Part shown: positions 7,467 to 16,098 of the stretch, one piece after another
Layout of the letters: every line of letters starts with the position of its first letter
How positions within the stretch are numbered: the stretch's first letter is position 1
Origin: Tissierellia bacterium
GTDB taxonomy: Bacteria > Bacillota_A > Clostridia > Tissierellales > Peptoniphilaceae
Reading direction: 5' to 3'
Length of the DNA stretch: 32,710 bases
Assembly: GCA_012728775.1 (NCBI GenBank)
Contig: JAAYEN010000143.1
Coordinates: 1-32,710 of the forward strand
Program-made: the position numbers and the translations under genes
The notes under the pieces: model-generated
What the model saw: the letters and a program-made list of their open reading frames with translations, nothing else
Databases searched by the model: none
Told to the model about the DNA's origin: nothing

Positions 7467-9308
7467 GTGGATAAAAGATCATTTGAAAAAATGTTAAAAA
7501 AAGTAGAAAAGCCAGGAAGATATATTGGTAAAGAAAAAAATTCAATTGTAAAGGATTTTGACAATACGAATGTAAGGTTTGCATTTTGTTTTCCAGATGT
7601 TTATGAAGTGGGGATGTCACATTTAGGAATGCAAATATTGTATTTTCTTGTAAATCAAGAAGAAGATTTCCTATGTGAAAGAGTTTTTGCACCGTGGATA
7701 GATATGGAAGAACAACTTAGATCTAATAATACAAAATTATTCAGTCTTGAAAATAGAAGAGCTTTAGACGAATTTGATATAGTCGGCTTCACACTTCAAT
7801 ACGAAATGAGCTATACGAATATTTTAAATATGTTAGAGCTGGGAGGGATTCCCTTATTGTCTGAAGACAGAAAAAGTGAAGATCCTTTAGTTATTGCAGG
7901 AGGACCATGTGCATATAATCCAGAACCTTTAGCTGATTTCATCGACATATTTTTAATTGGTGAGGGAGAAGAAATAAATATACCTCTTTTCAAACTCTAC
8001 CAAGAACATAAGAACAATGGTTATAACAAAGAGAATTTTTTAAGAGAAGCTGCAAAATTGCAAGGTGTTTATGTACCTTCTTTTTATGATGTAGAGTACA
8101 CTGATGATGGTAAGATACTTGAATATAAGAAAAAATACGATTATCTCCCCGATAGAATAAAAAAAGTATATGTGAGCAACTTCGATAACACTTTTCAATT
8201 AGATAAATTAATTGTTCCTTATTTGGAAACCATACATCAGAGAAGCGTAGTGGAATTGTTTAGAGGATGTACTCAAGGATGTAGATTTTGTGAAGCTGGA
8301 TATATATACAGACCTGTTAGAGAAAAAAATGAAGATAAGATTCTAAGCATAATAGATAACCAGCTAAGTTCTACGGGATACAATGAGGTATCTTTGTCAT
8401 CCCTAAGCTCTTGTGATTATAGATATTTAGATAGCTTGGTGGATAATCTAATGGATAGTTATCAAGATAGGCAAGTTAGAGTATCCTTGCCGTCTTTACG
8501 TGTTGATACTCTTTCAATTGATGTATTAAAGAAAATAGAAGAAGTAAGAAAAACTGGATTAACCTTAGCACCTGAGGCAGGTAGTCAAAAAATGAGAGAT
8601 ATAATCAACAAAAATATAACTGAAGAAGACTACTTATCAGCCTTAGAATCTGTATACAATAGTGGTTGGTCTAAGATAAAGCTTTACTTCATGTTAGGAC
8701 TACCGTATGAAACCAATGAAGACCTAGACGGAATAAAAGATTTGGGAGATAAGGGGAAAAGGCTGTTTTTTAGCAGACCAAAAGATAAAATAGTAGGTAA
8801 CTTTCAGATTACGTTAAGTGTATCATGCTTTGTTCCAAAACCTTTTACACCATTTCAGTGGTTACCTCAAAGTACAATTTCCGAACTGGAAGAAAAAATA
8901 TACTATTTGAAAGATCAAATAAAAGATAATAAAATGAAATTTCAATACCATGATCCAGTAGTGAGTGTTTTAGAAGGGTATATTTCTAGAGGAGATAGAA
9001 AAGTTGGGAAGACTATTCTAAACGTTTTTAAAAAGGGTGCTAAATTTGATGGTTGGTCTGACCAATTTAATTCTGATATATGGTTTAAAGCCATTGAAGA
9101 AGAAAATTTGCCAATCGAATATTATAATTTTAGAACTAGAGATAAAGATGAAATATTTCCTTGGGACATTATTGATCCAGGTGTATCGAAAGACTACTTA
9201 TGGAAAGAATTAAATAAGTCTAAAGAATGTGCTACTACTAGGGATTGTAGAGCTGCATGTAATTTTTGTGGTATCGAAAATTGTGAAATGAGGTCAGAAT
9301 TTATATGA
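7467..9308 (+). CDS. TIGR03960-type B12-binding-domain radical SAM protein
   Basis: 613 residues. The N-terminal half has a cobalamin-binding-like fold region (FPDVYEVGMSHLGMQILY; VIAGGPCAYNPEPLADFIDIF; IGEGEE). A radical SAM domain follows with the cluster motif C268-x3-C272-x2-C275 (FRGCTQGCRFCEAG). A C-terminal cysteine-rich segment (ECATTRDCRAACNFCGIENC) may hold another metal site. The gene is conserved in clostridia directly before the DUF2344 gene and rng, which suggests an RNA or translation-related modification, but the reaction is unknown. GTG start with TAGGAGGA at 7455-7461. Confidence 0.92.
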   Translation: MDKRSFEKMLKKVEKPGRYIGKEKNSIVKDFDNTNVRFAFCFPDVYEVGMSHLGMQILYFLVNQEEDFLCERVFAPWIDMEEQLRSNNTKLFSLENRRALDEFDIVGFTLQYEMSYTNILNMLELGGIPLLSEDRKSEDPLVIAGGPCAYNPEPLADFIDIFLIGEGEEINIPLFKLYQEHKNNGYNKENFLREAAKLQGVYVPSFYDVEYTDDGKILEYKKKYDYLPDRIKKVYVSNFDNTFQLDKLIVPYLETIHQRSVVELFRGCTQGCRFCEAGYIYRPVREKNEDKILSIIDNQLSSTGYNEVSLSSLSSCDYRYLDSLVDNLMDSYQDRQVRVSLPSLRVDTLSIDVLKKIEEVRKTGLTLAPEAGSQKMRDIINKNITEEDYLSALESVYNSGWSKIKLYFMLGLPYETNEDLDGIKDLGDKGKRLFFSRPKDKIVGNFQITLSVSCFVPKPFTPFQWLPQSTISELEEKIYYLKDQIKDNKMKFQYHDPVVSVLEGYISRGDRKVGKTILNVFKKGAKFDGWSDQFNSDIWFKAIEEENLPIEYYNFRTRDKDEIFPWDIIDPGVSKDYLWKELNKSKECATTRDCRAACNFCGIENCEMRSEFI

Positions 9309-9955
9309 AAATTAGAGCATTTTACACAAGGAATGGAGATTTAAAATTTATCTCTCATCTAAATACTATAGACTTATTACAAAGAGGAGTATTTTCCACT
9401 GATAAAAAAATAGCTTTTACTAAAGGATTTAATCCAAGACCTAAAATGAGTTTTGGTAATCCTCTTCCCTTAGGTGTGTCAAGTGATTTGGAAGTATTCG
9501 ATGTGGAGATTATTGATGAAATAGAAATTTCTGAATTTATAAAAAAAATGAATGAATATTTACCTGAAGAAATTCAAATAATTAAAGCTTATAATGCAGA
9601 TACATCACCTAGTATAAGCAAGATAATCGAGTATTCCATATATGAATTTACAATATATTCAGAAATAAAACTTGAAAATGTAAATTTGGATTTTGAGGAA
9701 TTAATGATATCTCGTGAAAGAAAATCCAAAAAGGGAAGTCCAAGAGAATTTATTAGAGAAAATATAGGACCAAATGTTAAATTGATCTCAAGTTTTGACA
9801 AAATGGAAGATGGTAAATATAGAATTGTAGCACAATTAGAAAACAGTGTTGATAAGATAATAAACCCAGTAAATTTTATATTAGGATTATTTTCTAAATA
9901 CAATATGAATATCTCAATCGACGATGTTGATATTCATAAAAAGGATATGAAGTAG
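9305..9955 (+). CDS. TIGR03936 family (DUF2344) protein
   Basis: 216 residues, recognised by the N-terminal pattern YTRNGDLKFISHLNTIDLLQR followed by FNPRPKMSFGNPLPLGVSSDLEVFDVEI. It is always found with, or fused to, the TIGR03960 radical SAM protein, and here overlaps it by four bases (ATGA). No catalytic motif is apparent; a substrate-presenting or RNA-binding partner role is inference only. Confidence 0.9.
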   Translation: MKIRAFYTRNGDLKFISHLNTIDLLQRGVFSTDKKIAFTKGFNPRPKMSFGNPLPLGVSSDLEVFDVEIIDEIEISEFIKKMNEYLPEEIQIIKAYNADTSPSISKIIEYSIYEFTIYSEIKLENVNLDFEELMISRERKSKKGSPREFIRENIGPNVKLISSFDKMEDGKYRIVAQLENSVDKIINPVNFILGLFSKYNMNISIDDVDIHKKDMK

Positions 9956-11091
9956 TGTCAAATAGATGTTTTAATTTCATAGAAATCCGCAAAAATTATC
10001 TAATAGTTGGTGAAGTAAATGAATCAAAATTAACTTCTTTTGAAATTTTTGATTTACAAGATAAATCCATTGTGGGTAATATTTACAGGGGAAGAATCCT
10101 TAACAAAATCAAAAGTCTTAATGCTTATTTTGTTGATATTGGTATAGGTAAAAATGGTTTTTTACAAATAGAATCTAAGATAAATACAGATTATAATGAA
10201 GGAGACGAGATAATTGTTCAAGTCACATCTCCGGCAGATGGGGAAAAAGGTGTTAGACTAAGGGATGAGTTTGAAATAAAAGGAATTAATTTAATTATCA
10301 CTCCATTCAATGACGATTTTAGAATCTCCAAGAAAATTTTAGATATAGATTTTATAGAAGAATTGAAAACAAATGTAAAAGCACTTCTACCAAAAGGTAT
10401 AGGTGCAATTGTAAGAACCAGTGCACAAAACTATTCTATAGAGGAAATAAACGCGGAACTTAGAGAACTTTTATCATTAGCTGAACAATTAGATAAAGAA
10501 AAAAACTTTTCGCCGACGCCTAAACTTTTAATGGAGGAAGATTATATAACAGACAGTTTGAATTTTAATAATTTATCTGACATTTTTGTAAATGACAAAA
10601 AAATTTATGATTTTCTATTATCTTCTTTTTCTAAAAATAATGTCATATACGATAAATCTTTTAGAATAAAGGATGATAATGAAATATTTAGACAAATAAA
10701 AGAATTGTTTGACAGGAAAGTAATACTAGACAATGGCATTGAGCTTATTTTTGAAAAGACAGAAGCATTATATGTAGTGGATATTAATTCAAGTGGTTTT
10801 TTGCACAAGAAAACCCATCATGACATTCATGATGTAAATATTGAATCTTTAATAAATATAATTAAACAAATAGTTTTTCGTAATATCTATGGTATAATAT
10901 TAGTAGATTTCATTTCATATAAAAATAAAATACAAGAAGAACAGCTTCTAAAAAAATTATACAAGATGACAAAATTATTTAAAAATCCACCTCAAATTGT
11001 TGGGTTTACGAGGTTGGGAATTTTGGAGATGACTAGAAATAAAAAAGTAAACAATATAAAGCTAGAAAATATTACACTTGACATCTTTTGA
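9955..11091 (+). CDS. rng: Ribonuclease E/G family endoribonuclease, short form
   Basis: 378 residues. The S1-like domain lies at about residues 36-90 (VGNIYRGRILNKIKSLNAYFVDIG...FLQI) and the catalytic DNase I-like domain carries the Mg2+-binding aspartates D276 (VVDINSSG) and D318 (ILVDFISYK). RNase E/G cleaves single-stranded RNA in mRNA decay and rRNA maturation. The protein ends just after the GFTRLGILEMTRNK motif, so the Zn-link CxxC that joins dimers in E. coli enzymes is absent. 'DFIDM' is altered to DFISY. GTG start overlapping the previous stop by one base (TAGTG), with AAGGA about 10 bases upstream. Confidence 0.88.
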   Translation: MSNRCFNFIEIRKNYLIVGEVNESKLTSFEIFDLQDKSIVGNIYRGRILNKIKSLNAYFVDIGIGKNGFLQIESKINTDYNEGDEIIVQVTSPADGEKGVRLRDEFEIKGINLIITPFNDDFRISKKILDIDFIEELKTNVKALLPKGIGAIVRTSAQNYSIEEINAELRELLSLAEQLDKEKNFSPTPKLLMEEDYITDSLNFNNLSDIFVNDKKIYDFLLSSFSKNNVIYDKSFRIKDDNEIFRQIKELFDRKVILDNGIELIFEKTEALYVVDINSSGFLHKKTHHDIHDVNIESLINIIKQIVFRNIYGIILVDFISYKNKIQEEQLLKKLYKMTKLFKNPPQIVGFTRLGILEMTRNKKVNNIKLENITLDIF

Positions 11092-11099
11092 GGGTTTTT

Positions 11100-12551
11100 A
11101 TGTTTAATAAATTTAATGCTGAAGAATTGATTTATAAAATTGAAAATATAGACTTGTCTAATTTGAATTCACAATTAGACATTTCGTTTTTTGTAAAAAA
11201 TAGAGTTATTCCAGTAGAGATTGGAACAGACTCTATTTTTGTTTTAAGTATAGTTAATGACTATAATACTATATCAAATATCGAGCATTTAACAAAAAGG
11301 AAGTGCAACTTACAAATAATTGACACGAATACTTTTGATTTTTTGTTCGATAAAATGGTTAAAAGATCAAGAGTAGTCACAAATAATTTAAATTTAATAT
11401 CAATTCAATTAGGTGATGATAATAAAAATATTGAAACTATCAATTACCTAAATAAGATGATTGAAAATGCAATTATTAGAGGTGTATCTGATATACATAT
11501 AGAGCCTTTTAAATCGTCAATAAGAGTTCGTTTTAGAATTGATGGTAAGCTCGTAACCCAAGGTACTTTAAGGTCCGATTTATATTCAATAATTATCACT
11601 AGGATGAAAATATTGGCTAAATTAGATATTACAGAAAGACGACTCCCACAAGACGGTCGGATCACATTCGAATTTAGCAAACGAGACATAGACTTAAGAA
11701 TATCTACTATACCTACAATATATGGCGAAAAAATTGCTCTTAGAATTTTAGATAGCGAATTCAAATTTAAAAATCTGGACTCGTTAGGCTTAGGAAAAGA
11801 AAATTTAGAGATTATTGTAAATGAAATCACTAAGTTAAGCGGACTTATAGTCGTATGTGGACCTACTAATTCTGGTAAAACGACAACAATTTATTCAATT
11901 TTAAATAATATTAACGATGAATCCATAAATATTGTTACTTTAGAAGATCCAGTGGAATATAAAATCGATGGAATAAACCAAATTCAAATTAATTACAAAA
12001 CTGGACTAGAATTTATCAATACATTAAACCATATACTTAGACAAGATCCAGATGTTATTTCGATTGGAGAAATTAGAGATGATGAAACTGTGCAGACAGC
12101 TCTAAGAGCTGCAATCACTGGTCACTTTGTTTTTTCCACCCTCCACACATCAAATAGTATTTCTGCAATATATAGATTAAAAGATATGAAAGGAGAAAGC
12201 TATTTAATATCCAATGCTTTAAAATTAATAATAAGCCAAAGATTAGTACGCAAGCTATGTCCTCATTGCAAAAAAGAATATCATGTAGAATCATCACTTA
12301 TTCCCCATAGACAAAAAATCTTTAGAGCAGTTGGATGTGTTAGGTGCAATCAAGGATATAGTGGTAGGTTGGGAGTTTTTGAATTATTGAAAATAGATAA
12401 TAAAATTAAATACTTAATTGAAAAGAATGCAAGCTATGATGAAATTCTATTAGAAGCTAAAAAGAATGGATTTAAAACATTAGAAGAAAATTTAATTCAA
12501 AGTGTTATAGACGGAACTACTACTCTGGAAGAAATAATGAAAATAATATAG
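11100..12551 (+). CDS. pilB: Type IV pilus assembly ATPase PilB (GspE family)
   Basis: 483 residues. A short MshEN-like N-domain (about 25-85) is followed by the secretion-ATPase core with Walker A GPTNSGKTT (254-262), Asp box (VTLEDPVEY), Walker B (VISIGEIRDDET), His box (FSTLHTSNS) and the PilB/GspE zinc motif (KLCPHC...GCVRCNQGYSGR). The hexameric ATPase powers pilus extension from the cytoplasmic face. The zinc cysteines and GspE-like tail mark it as an assembly rather than a PilT retraction ATPase. ATG 11100 chosen: GAGGG at 11090-11094 is five bases upstream. First gene of the pilus set, only 8 bases after rng. Confidence 0.95.
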   Translation: MFNKFNAEELIYKIENIDLSNLNSQLDISFFVKNRVIPVEIGTDSIFVLSIVNDYNTISNIEHLTKRKCNLQIIDTNTFDFLFDKMVKRSRVVTNNLNLISIQLGDDNKNIETINYLNKMIENAIIRGVSDIHIEPFKSSIRVRFRIDGKLVTQGTLRSDLYSIIITRMKILAKLDITERRLPQDGRITFEFSKRDIDLRISTIPTIYGEKIALRILDSEFKFKNLDSLGLGKENLEIIVNEITKLSGLIVVCGPTNSGKTTTIYSILNNINDESINIVTLEDPVEYKIDGINQIQINYKTGLEFINTLNHILRQDPDVISIGEIRDDETVQTALRAAITGHFVFSTLHTSNSISAIYRLKDMKGESYLISNALKLIISQRLVRKLCPHCKKEYHVESSLIPHRQKIFRAVGCVRCNQGYSGRLGVFELLKIDNKIKYLIEKNASYDEILLEAKKNGFKTLEENLIQSVIDGTTTLEEIMKII

Positions 12552-12561
12552 TGTGGTTAAA

Positions 12562-13764
12562 ATGGAATATAAAGTAAAATACATTGATTCGGAAGGTAAA
12601 AGACATGAAAAAGTATATGCCTTTAATAGCGAAAACGAATTGATTGAAAAATTAAAAGCTAAAAAATACGAAATACTAGATATTACCTCCATAAATAAAA
12701 AAACAAAAAACATGTTTATTTTTTCTTCTAATACGTTAAAAGAAAATATCGTAACAGAATTATTAAAACAATTTAGCATATTGTTGAGATCAGGTATAGA
12801 CATAAAAACTGCAATGAAGTTTTTGCATGAACAAGAAAGCAACAAAGAGCTAAAAACATGTTTGCGAGATATTGGGCACTATTTAGACTCTGGGTATACA
12901 CTAGGAGAATCTTTTGAATTATGCGGAAAATTTCCCAATTTGATTTCAGGAGTAATAGAAGCAGGGGAATTTTCATCTGAATTGCCTGCATCTATGGAAA
13001 TGCTTTCTAATTATTATGACAATGAAAGTAAAATAAAACAAAATATGCGCAATGCTATGTACTACCCAATAATTTTATTATTCGTAACAGGAATTATAGT
13101 ATTAGCAATAATAACATTTGTACTTCCAAATTATGTGACTCTTTTTCATTCTTATGAAAATTTAGAACTACCGTGGATGACTAGGTTATTAATAAATGGT
13201 AGCAACTTCTTATCGAAGTATTTTCTTTTAATACCGATTTGCATAATTTTATTAGTAATTATTTTTAAAATTCTTAAAAACAACAAGAAAATATACTTTA
13301 ATTTTTCTAAACAAATATTAAAAGTACCTGTTCTTGGTAAATATATCGTTAATTTAGAAGTCTTAAGGTTCTCAGGAGTATTTTCTTTATTGGTGAAATC
13401 TGGTATTGAAACTATTGAAGCTATAAAGATCGCATCAAAATCACTATCAAATGAATATCTAAAGGAAAGAATTCTAAATAGTAAAAATGTAATAATAAAA
13501 GGAAGCACTATATTTGATTCTTTAACTCAAATCGACGAACTTCCAAAAATGTTTTTAAATTTAATAAACGTAGGCGAAACATCATCAAAATTGGGTGAAA
13601 CCATGGATATTTCATACAATTATTATAAAGACTTAGTATCAAATCAAAGTAAAAAACTTACTTCATTATTTGAACCATTAATAATAATTTTTGTGTCATT
13701 GGTGGTAGGTACAATCGTTATTGCAATTGCGTTACCTACTTTTGAAATTGTAAATATATTATAG
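12562..13764 (+). CDS. pilC: Type IV pilus inner-membrane platform protein PilC (GspF family)
   Basis: 400 residues. Two T2SSF repeats are seen (LLKQFSILLRSGIDIKTAM... and LRFSGVFSLLVKSGIETIEAI...), with three membrane helices at about 168-190, 215-237 and 375-398. PilC couples PilB to the growing pilus. The N-terminal KVKYIDSEGKRHEKVYA is the usual PilC opening. An in-frame GTG at 12553 would add three residues; neither start has a strong ribosome binding site. Confidence 0.93.
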   Translation: MEYKVKYIDSEGKRHEKVYAFNSENELIEKLKAKKYEILDITSINKKTKNMFIFSSNTLKENIVTELLKQFSILLRSGIDIKTAMKFLHEQESNKELKTCLRDIGHYLDSGYTLGESFELCGKFPNLISGVIEAGEFSSELPASMEMLSNYYDNESKIKQNMRNAMYYPIILLFVTGIIVLAIITFVLPNYVTLFHSYENLELPWMTRLLINGSNFLSKYFLLIPICIILLVIIFKILKNNKKIYFNFSKQILKVPVLGKYIVNLEVLRFSGVFSLLVKSGIETIEAIKIASKSLSNEYLKERILNSKNVIIKGSTIFDSLTQIDELPKMFLNLINVGETSSKLGETMDISYNYYKDLVSNQSKKLTSLFEPLIIIFVSLVVGTIVIAIALPTFEIVNIL

Positions 13765-13775
13765 GAGGAGAAGGA
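13763..13775 (+). promoter_or_regulatory. Strong purine-rich ribosome binding site of the major pilin
   Basis: AGGAGG at 13763-13768, overlapping the pilC stop codon, is followed by AAGGA at 13771-13775; ATG is at 13779. It is the strongest site in the pilus cluster, fitting a protein made in excess over its operon partners. Confidence 0.7.
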
Positions 13776-13778
13776 AAA

Positions 13779-14147
13779 ATGAAAAGAAAATTGAAAGGAT
13801 TTACTTTAGTAGAACTTGTGATTTGCATTGCAATTATCGCAATTTTAGTTGGCATGGCGATACCACAGTTCAATAAAGCGAAAATATCTGCAATTGCTTC
13901 AACACATAATTCTAATGTTCAGGCTATTAAAAGCGCTGCCATAATGGCTTCCATTGATGAAGATGATAGTGATTTAACTACTAAATGTGCAAAATATATT
14001 GAAGGTGGTAAATTACCAGATATACCAAAGGAAATAGGAGATCACCTGGGAACCACTTGGTCCATTAAAAAAGATGATAATGGAAACATTGAAGTAAAAC
14101 CAGGACTTGTCAAAGTTGAAAATGGAGCTATTGTAGCAAGTGATTGA
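13779..14147 (+). CDS. pilA: Type IV prepilin, probable major pilin
   Basis: 122 residues with a class III signal: short basic leader MKRKLKG, cleavage before F8, Glu at mature position 5 (FTLVELVICIAIIAILVGMA). The mature protein would be about 115 residues: an N-terminal helix with the usual Pro (AIPQF), then a small, acidic globular domain with one cysteine besides the one in the helix. It is the first and smallest complete pilin, follows pilC as in many T4P loci, and has the strongest ribosome binding site, so it is the best major pilin candidate. Confidence 0.88.
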   Translation: MKRKLKGFTLVELVICIAIIAILVGMAIPQFNKAKISAIASTHNSNVQAIKSAAIMASIDEDDSDLTTKCAKYIEGGKLPDIPKEIGDHLGTTWSIKKDDNGNIEVKPGLVKVENGAIVASD

Positions 14148-14748
14148 AAATGTGCTTATATTATTGTCTCCAATTAGTTCAGTAATTGTTTGCAATTATT
14201 TTGAATTGTTATTTAGAGAAAATGGATTAAGAGTACTAAAAAATTATCATAAATTACTCTACGAAGTTGCTTTTCTAACTGCATTTCAACTAATTTTTCT
14301 TAAATTAATGAGTTCAAAACCACATGAGAATGGTTTATACTTCGTTTTGATGGAATTATTGATACTTATCATTTTAACAAGCGAAGATGAAATGCATCTA
14401 GAAATTAGTGTAGATATTTTATTATTCTACTTTTTGTATAAGTTAATTTATATAGTATTTTATGATAAATTTAATTTGTCCTCGTTTGTAGTTGGGAATG
14501 TGGTATTTATTTCGATATACTTAGTATCACGAAATGGTATGGGACTAGGAGACGTAATTTTAAATGGAATATTTTCGTTAGGATTTATTGGTATCCTAGA
14601 ATATTTTTCCTTTTTCACTTTAACATTTACTTTAGGAGCCATGTATTCAATAGTAGGTCTGATAACAAAGTCATTACATAGGCAAGATAAAATAGGATTT
14701 ATTAAATTTATGACCATGTCATACATAATAATATTATTGTTGAGGTAA
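14140..14748 (+). CDS. pilD: Type IV prepilin peptidase-like protein (A24 family), short form
   Basis: 202-residue polytopic membrane protein. The GxGD motif of aspartyl prepilin peptidases is clear (GMGLGDVILNGIFSLGFIG, second catalytic Asp). The first catalytic Asp is most likely in ILTSEDEMHLEISVD, which departs from the usual D...IPn motif. The N-terminal cytoplasmic cysteine domain (DiS_P_DiS) of PilD enzymes is absent; only a short loop is in its place. It should cleave the prepilins encoded around it. Whether it N-methylates them is doubtful. GTG start overlaps the pilin stop by 8 bases (GTGATTGA); GTG 14152 is an alternative. Confidence 0.8.
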   Translation: MIENVLILLSPISSVIVCNYFELLFRENGLRVLKNYHKLLYEVAFLTAFQLIFLKLMSSKPHENGLYFVLMELLILIILTSEDEMHLEISVDILLFYFLYKLIYIVFYDKFNLSSFVVGNVVFISIYLVSRNGMGLGDVILNGIFSLGFIGILEYFSFFTLTFTLGAMYSIVGLITKSLHRQDKIGFIKFMTMSYIIILLLR

Positions 14749-14752
14749 TAAG

Positions 14753-15571
14753 ATGTTTGGAACTAAAAAGAACTATATACTTACTATAAACAATCTATCA
14801 GAATTAAGATTGGAAGAGTCGGGAAGTACAAATAGTATTTCTCGTCTAAAATTGGATGAAGAAATGATATATGAAGGTAACAACATTGATGAAATTCAAC
14901 TAACATATGTATTAAATAAGTTTCTATCTGAAGTAAATGAAAATGATAACCTACTTATTAGATACTCCTCACCAAAAAACATATTTAGAATAAAGAAGGT
15001 AGAAGGCATTGATGAGAATGATTTAGATGGTTATATAAAATATAATCTTGATGAATTGATACCATTTTCAAAGGATAATCTGGCTATTGAATCACAAGTA
15101 ATTAATGAATATGTTGCCGTTTTTGGTATAAACAAAAACGTTTTGAAACATATTGAAAATATATTAAAAGAATTGAATTTTCAAAATATATACTTCACAT
15201 TATTTACTAGTGAACTGTTAAATTTTTGGGGCGATAATAATTCAGATGATTTTATATTTTTTAATATTGAAGATAAATTTCTAGAGTATTTTATTATAGA
15301 ACAATCCGAATTTAAAGAATATAGAATTATTAACCTAGAAGACATTTCAATTTCAGGAGGAGCTATACCAGAGGATAAAATAATAGATCAAATGTACCTT
15401 ATATTGAAGGAAATATTCCAAAGTATTGATAGCCTAGAGACTAAAGTTCTTTATTCCATAGGTGATTGGACATTAATAAATATCTGGAATATTGTAATGT
15501 TTGATAAATTTAAAATGAAAATAACAGCTCGACCATTTGATGTAAAAAAATATTTTGGAGTTATAAAATGA
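14753..15571 (+). CDS. pilM: Divergent PilM-like protein
   Basis: 272 residues, soluble, acidic. Placed as PilM mainly by position (before a PilN-like and a PilO-like gene) and by features such as YIKYNLDELIPFSKDN, similar to the PilM segment that ends in iPf, and the later alternating strands (VAVFGINKNVLKHIENILKE). PilM is an actin-like cytoplasmic ring protein binding the PilN N-terminus. This version is shorter than typical (about 350) and its first strand (YILTINNLSELRL) lacks the Gly/Asp phosphate-binding motif, so ATP binding is unlikely. Assignment is by context rather than strong motif. Confidence 0.65.
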   Translation: MFGTKKNYILTINNLSELRLEESGSTNSISRLKLDEEMIYEGNNIDEIQLTYVLNKFLSEVNENDNLLIRYSSPKNIFRIKKVEGIDENDLDGYIKYNLDELIPFSKDNLAIESQVINEYVAVFGINKNVLKHIENILKELNFQNIYFTLFTSELLNFWGDNNSDDFIFFNIEDKFLEYFIIEQSEFKEYRIINLEDISISGGAIPEDKIIDQMYLILKEIFQSIDSLETKVLYSIGDWTLINIWNIVMFDKFKMKITARPFDVKKYFGVIK

Positions 15572-16098
15572 AGCCTGTAAATTTTATAAAGAATGATGAA
15601 AAAGAAAACTTTAGAAAAAAATCAAATATTAATAAATCTATTCTTTTCTTACTGCCAGTACTATTAATATTAGGACTAATTGCAATAGATTATCTTAATT
15701 TAAAGAAAGAAATTTCTCACGTATCTGACGAAATATTTGTTAGGGAAGAGGAAGTAATGTCTCTAAAAATGGAAACGGAGATATTAGAAAAAATGGTTTT
15801 GGATCTTAAAAATTCACAACGTTTTTTTACAAACTTAGATAAAAACGCACAAAAATTTGATAAGATAATTAGTTTATTAGACATATCCAGCAAGTTGGAA
15901 TCGAATAATATATTCCTTACATCTGTTTCTCTTGAGGTAACGTTTACTCTTATAGGAAATTCTTTGGAAAAGGAATCGGTTGATAATTGGATAGAAATTT
16001 TAAATGAAAATGGAGGCAATTTTTATATTGGAGAATTAAATTTTTCCAACGGATTTTATACATTTATTTTAAATGAGGGAGGAGAAGTTAATGACTAA
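15568..16098 (+). CDS. pilN: PilN-like inner-membrane pilus assembly protein
   Basis: 176 residues: a short cytoplasmic N-terminus with VNFIK at residues 4-8, where PilN normally has INLLP (the PilM-binding motif); one membrane helix (about 25-43); a coiled coil (about 45-85); and a small C-terminal alpha-beta domain. This layout is that of PilN/GspL-C. It overlaps the PilM-like gene by ATGA and the PilO-like gene by 8 bases, so the three are translated together. Confidence 0.72.
   Translation: MKPVNFIKNDEKENFRKKSNINKSILFLLPVLLILGLIAIDYLNLKKEISHVSDEIFVREEEVMSLKMETEILEKMVLDLKNSQRFFTNLDKNAQKFDKIISLLDISSKLESNNIFLTSVSLEVTFTLIGNSLEKESVDNWIEILNENGGNFYIGELNFSNGFYTFILNEGGEVND

Noticed and set aside
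9589..9903. 104-residue antisense open frame within the DUF2344 gene
   Set aside because: Shadow of a conserved coding gene, without independent signals.
11444..11830. 128-residue antisense open frame within pilB
   Set aside because: It lies opposite strongly conserved PilB motifs, has no ribosome binding site or promoter, and its composition is what the complementary strand of an AT-rich gene gives.
13732..13760. Possible promoter TTACCT-17-TATATT before the major pilin
   Set aside because: The -35 is poor and the predicted start point would fall within the ribosome binding site, so it is unlikely to serve the pilin gene.
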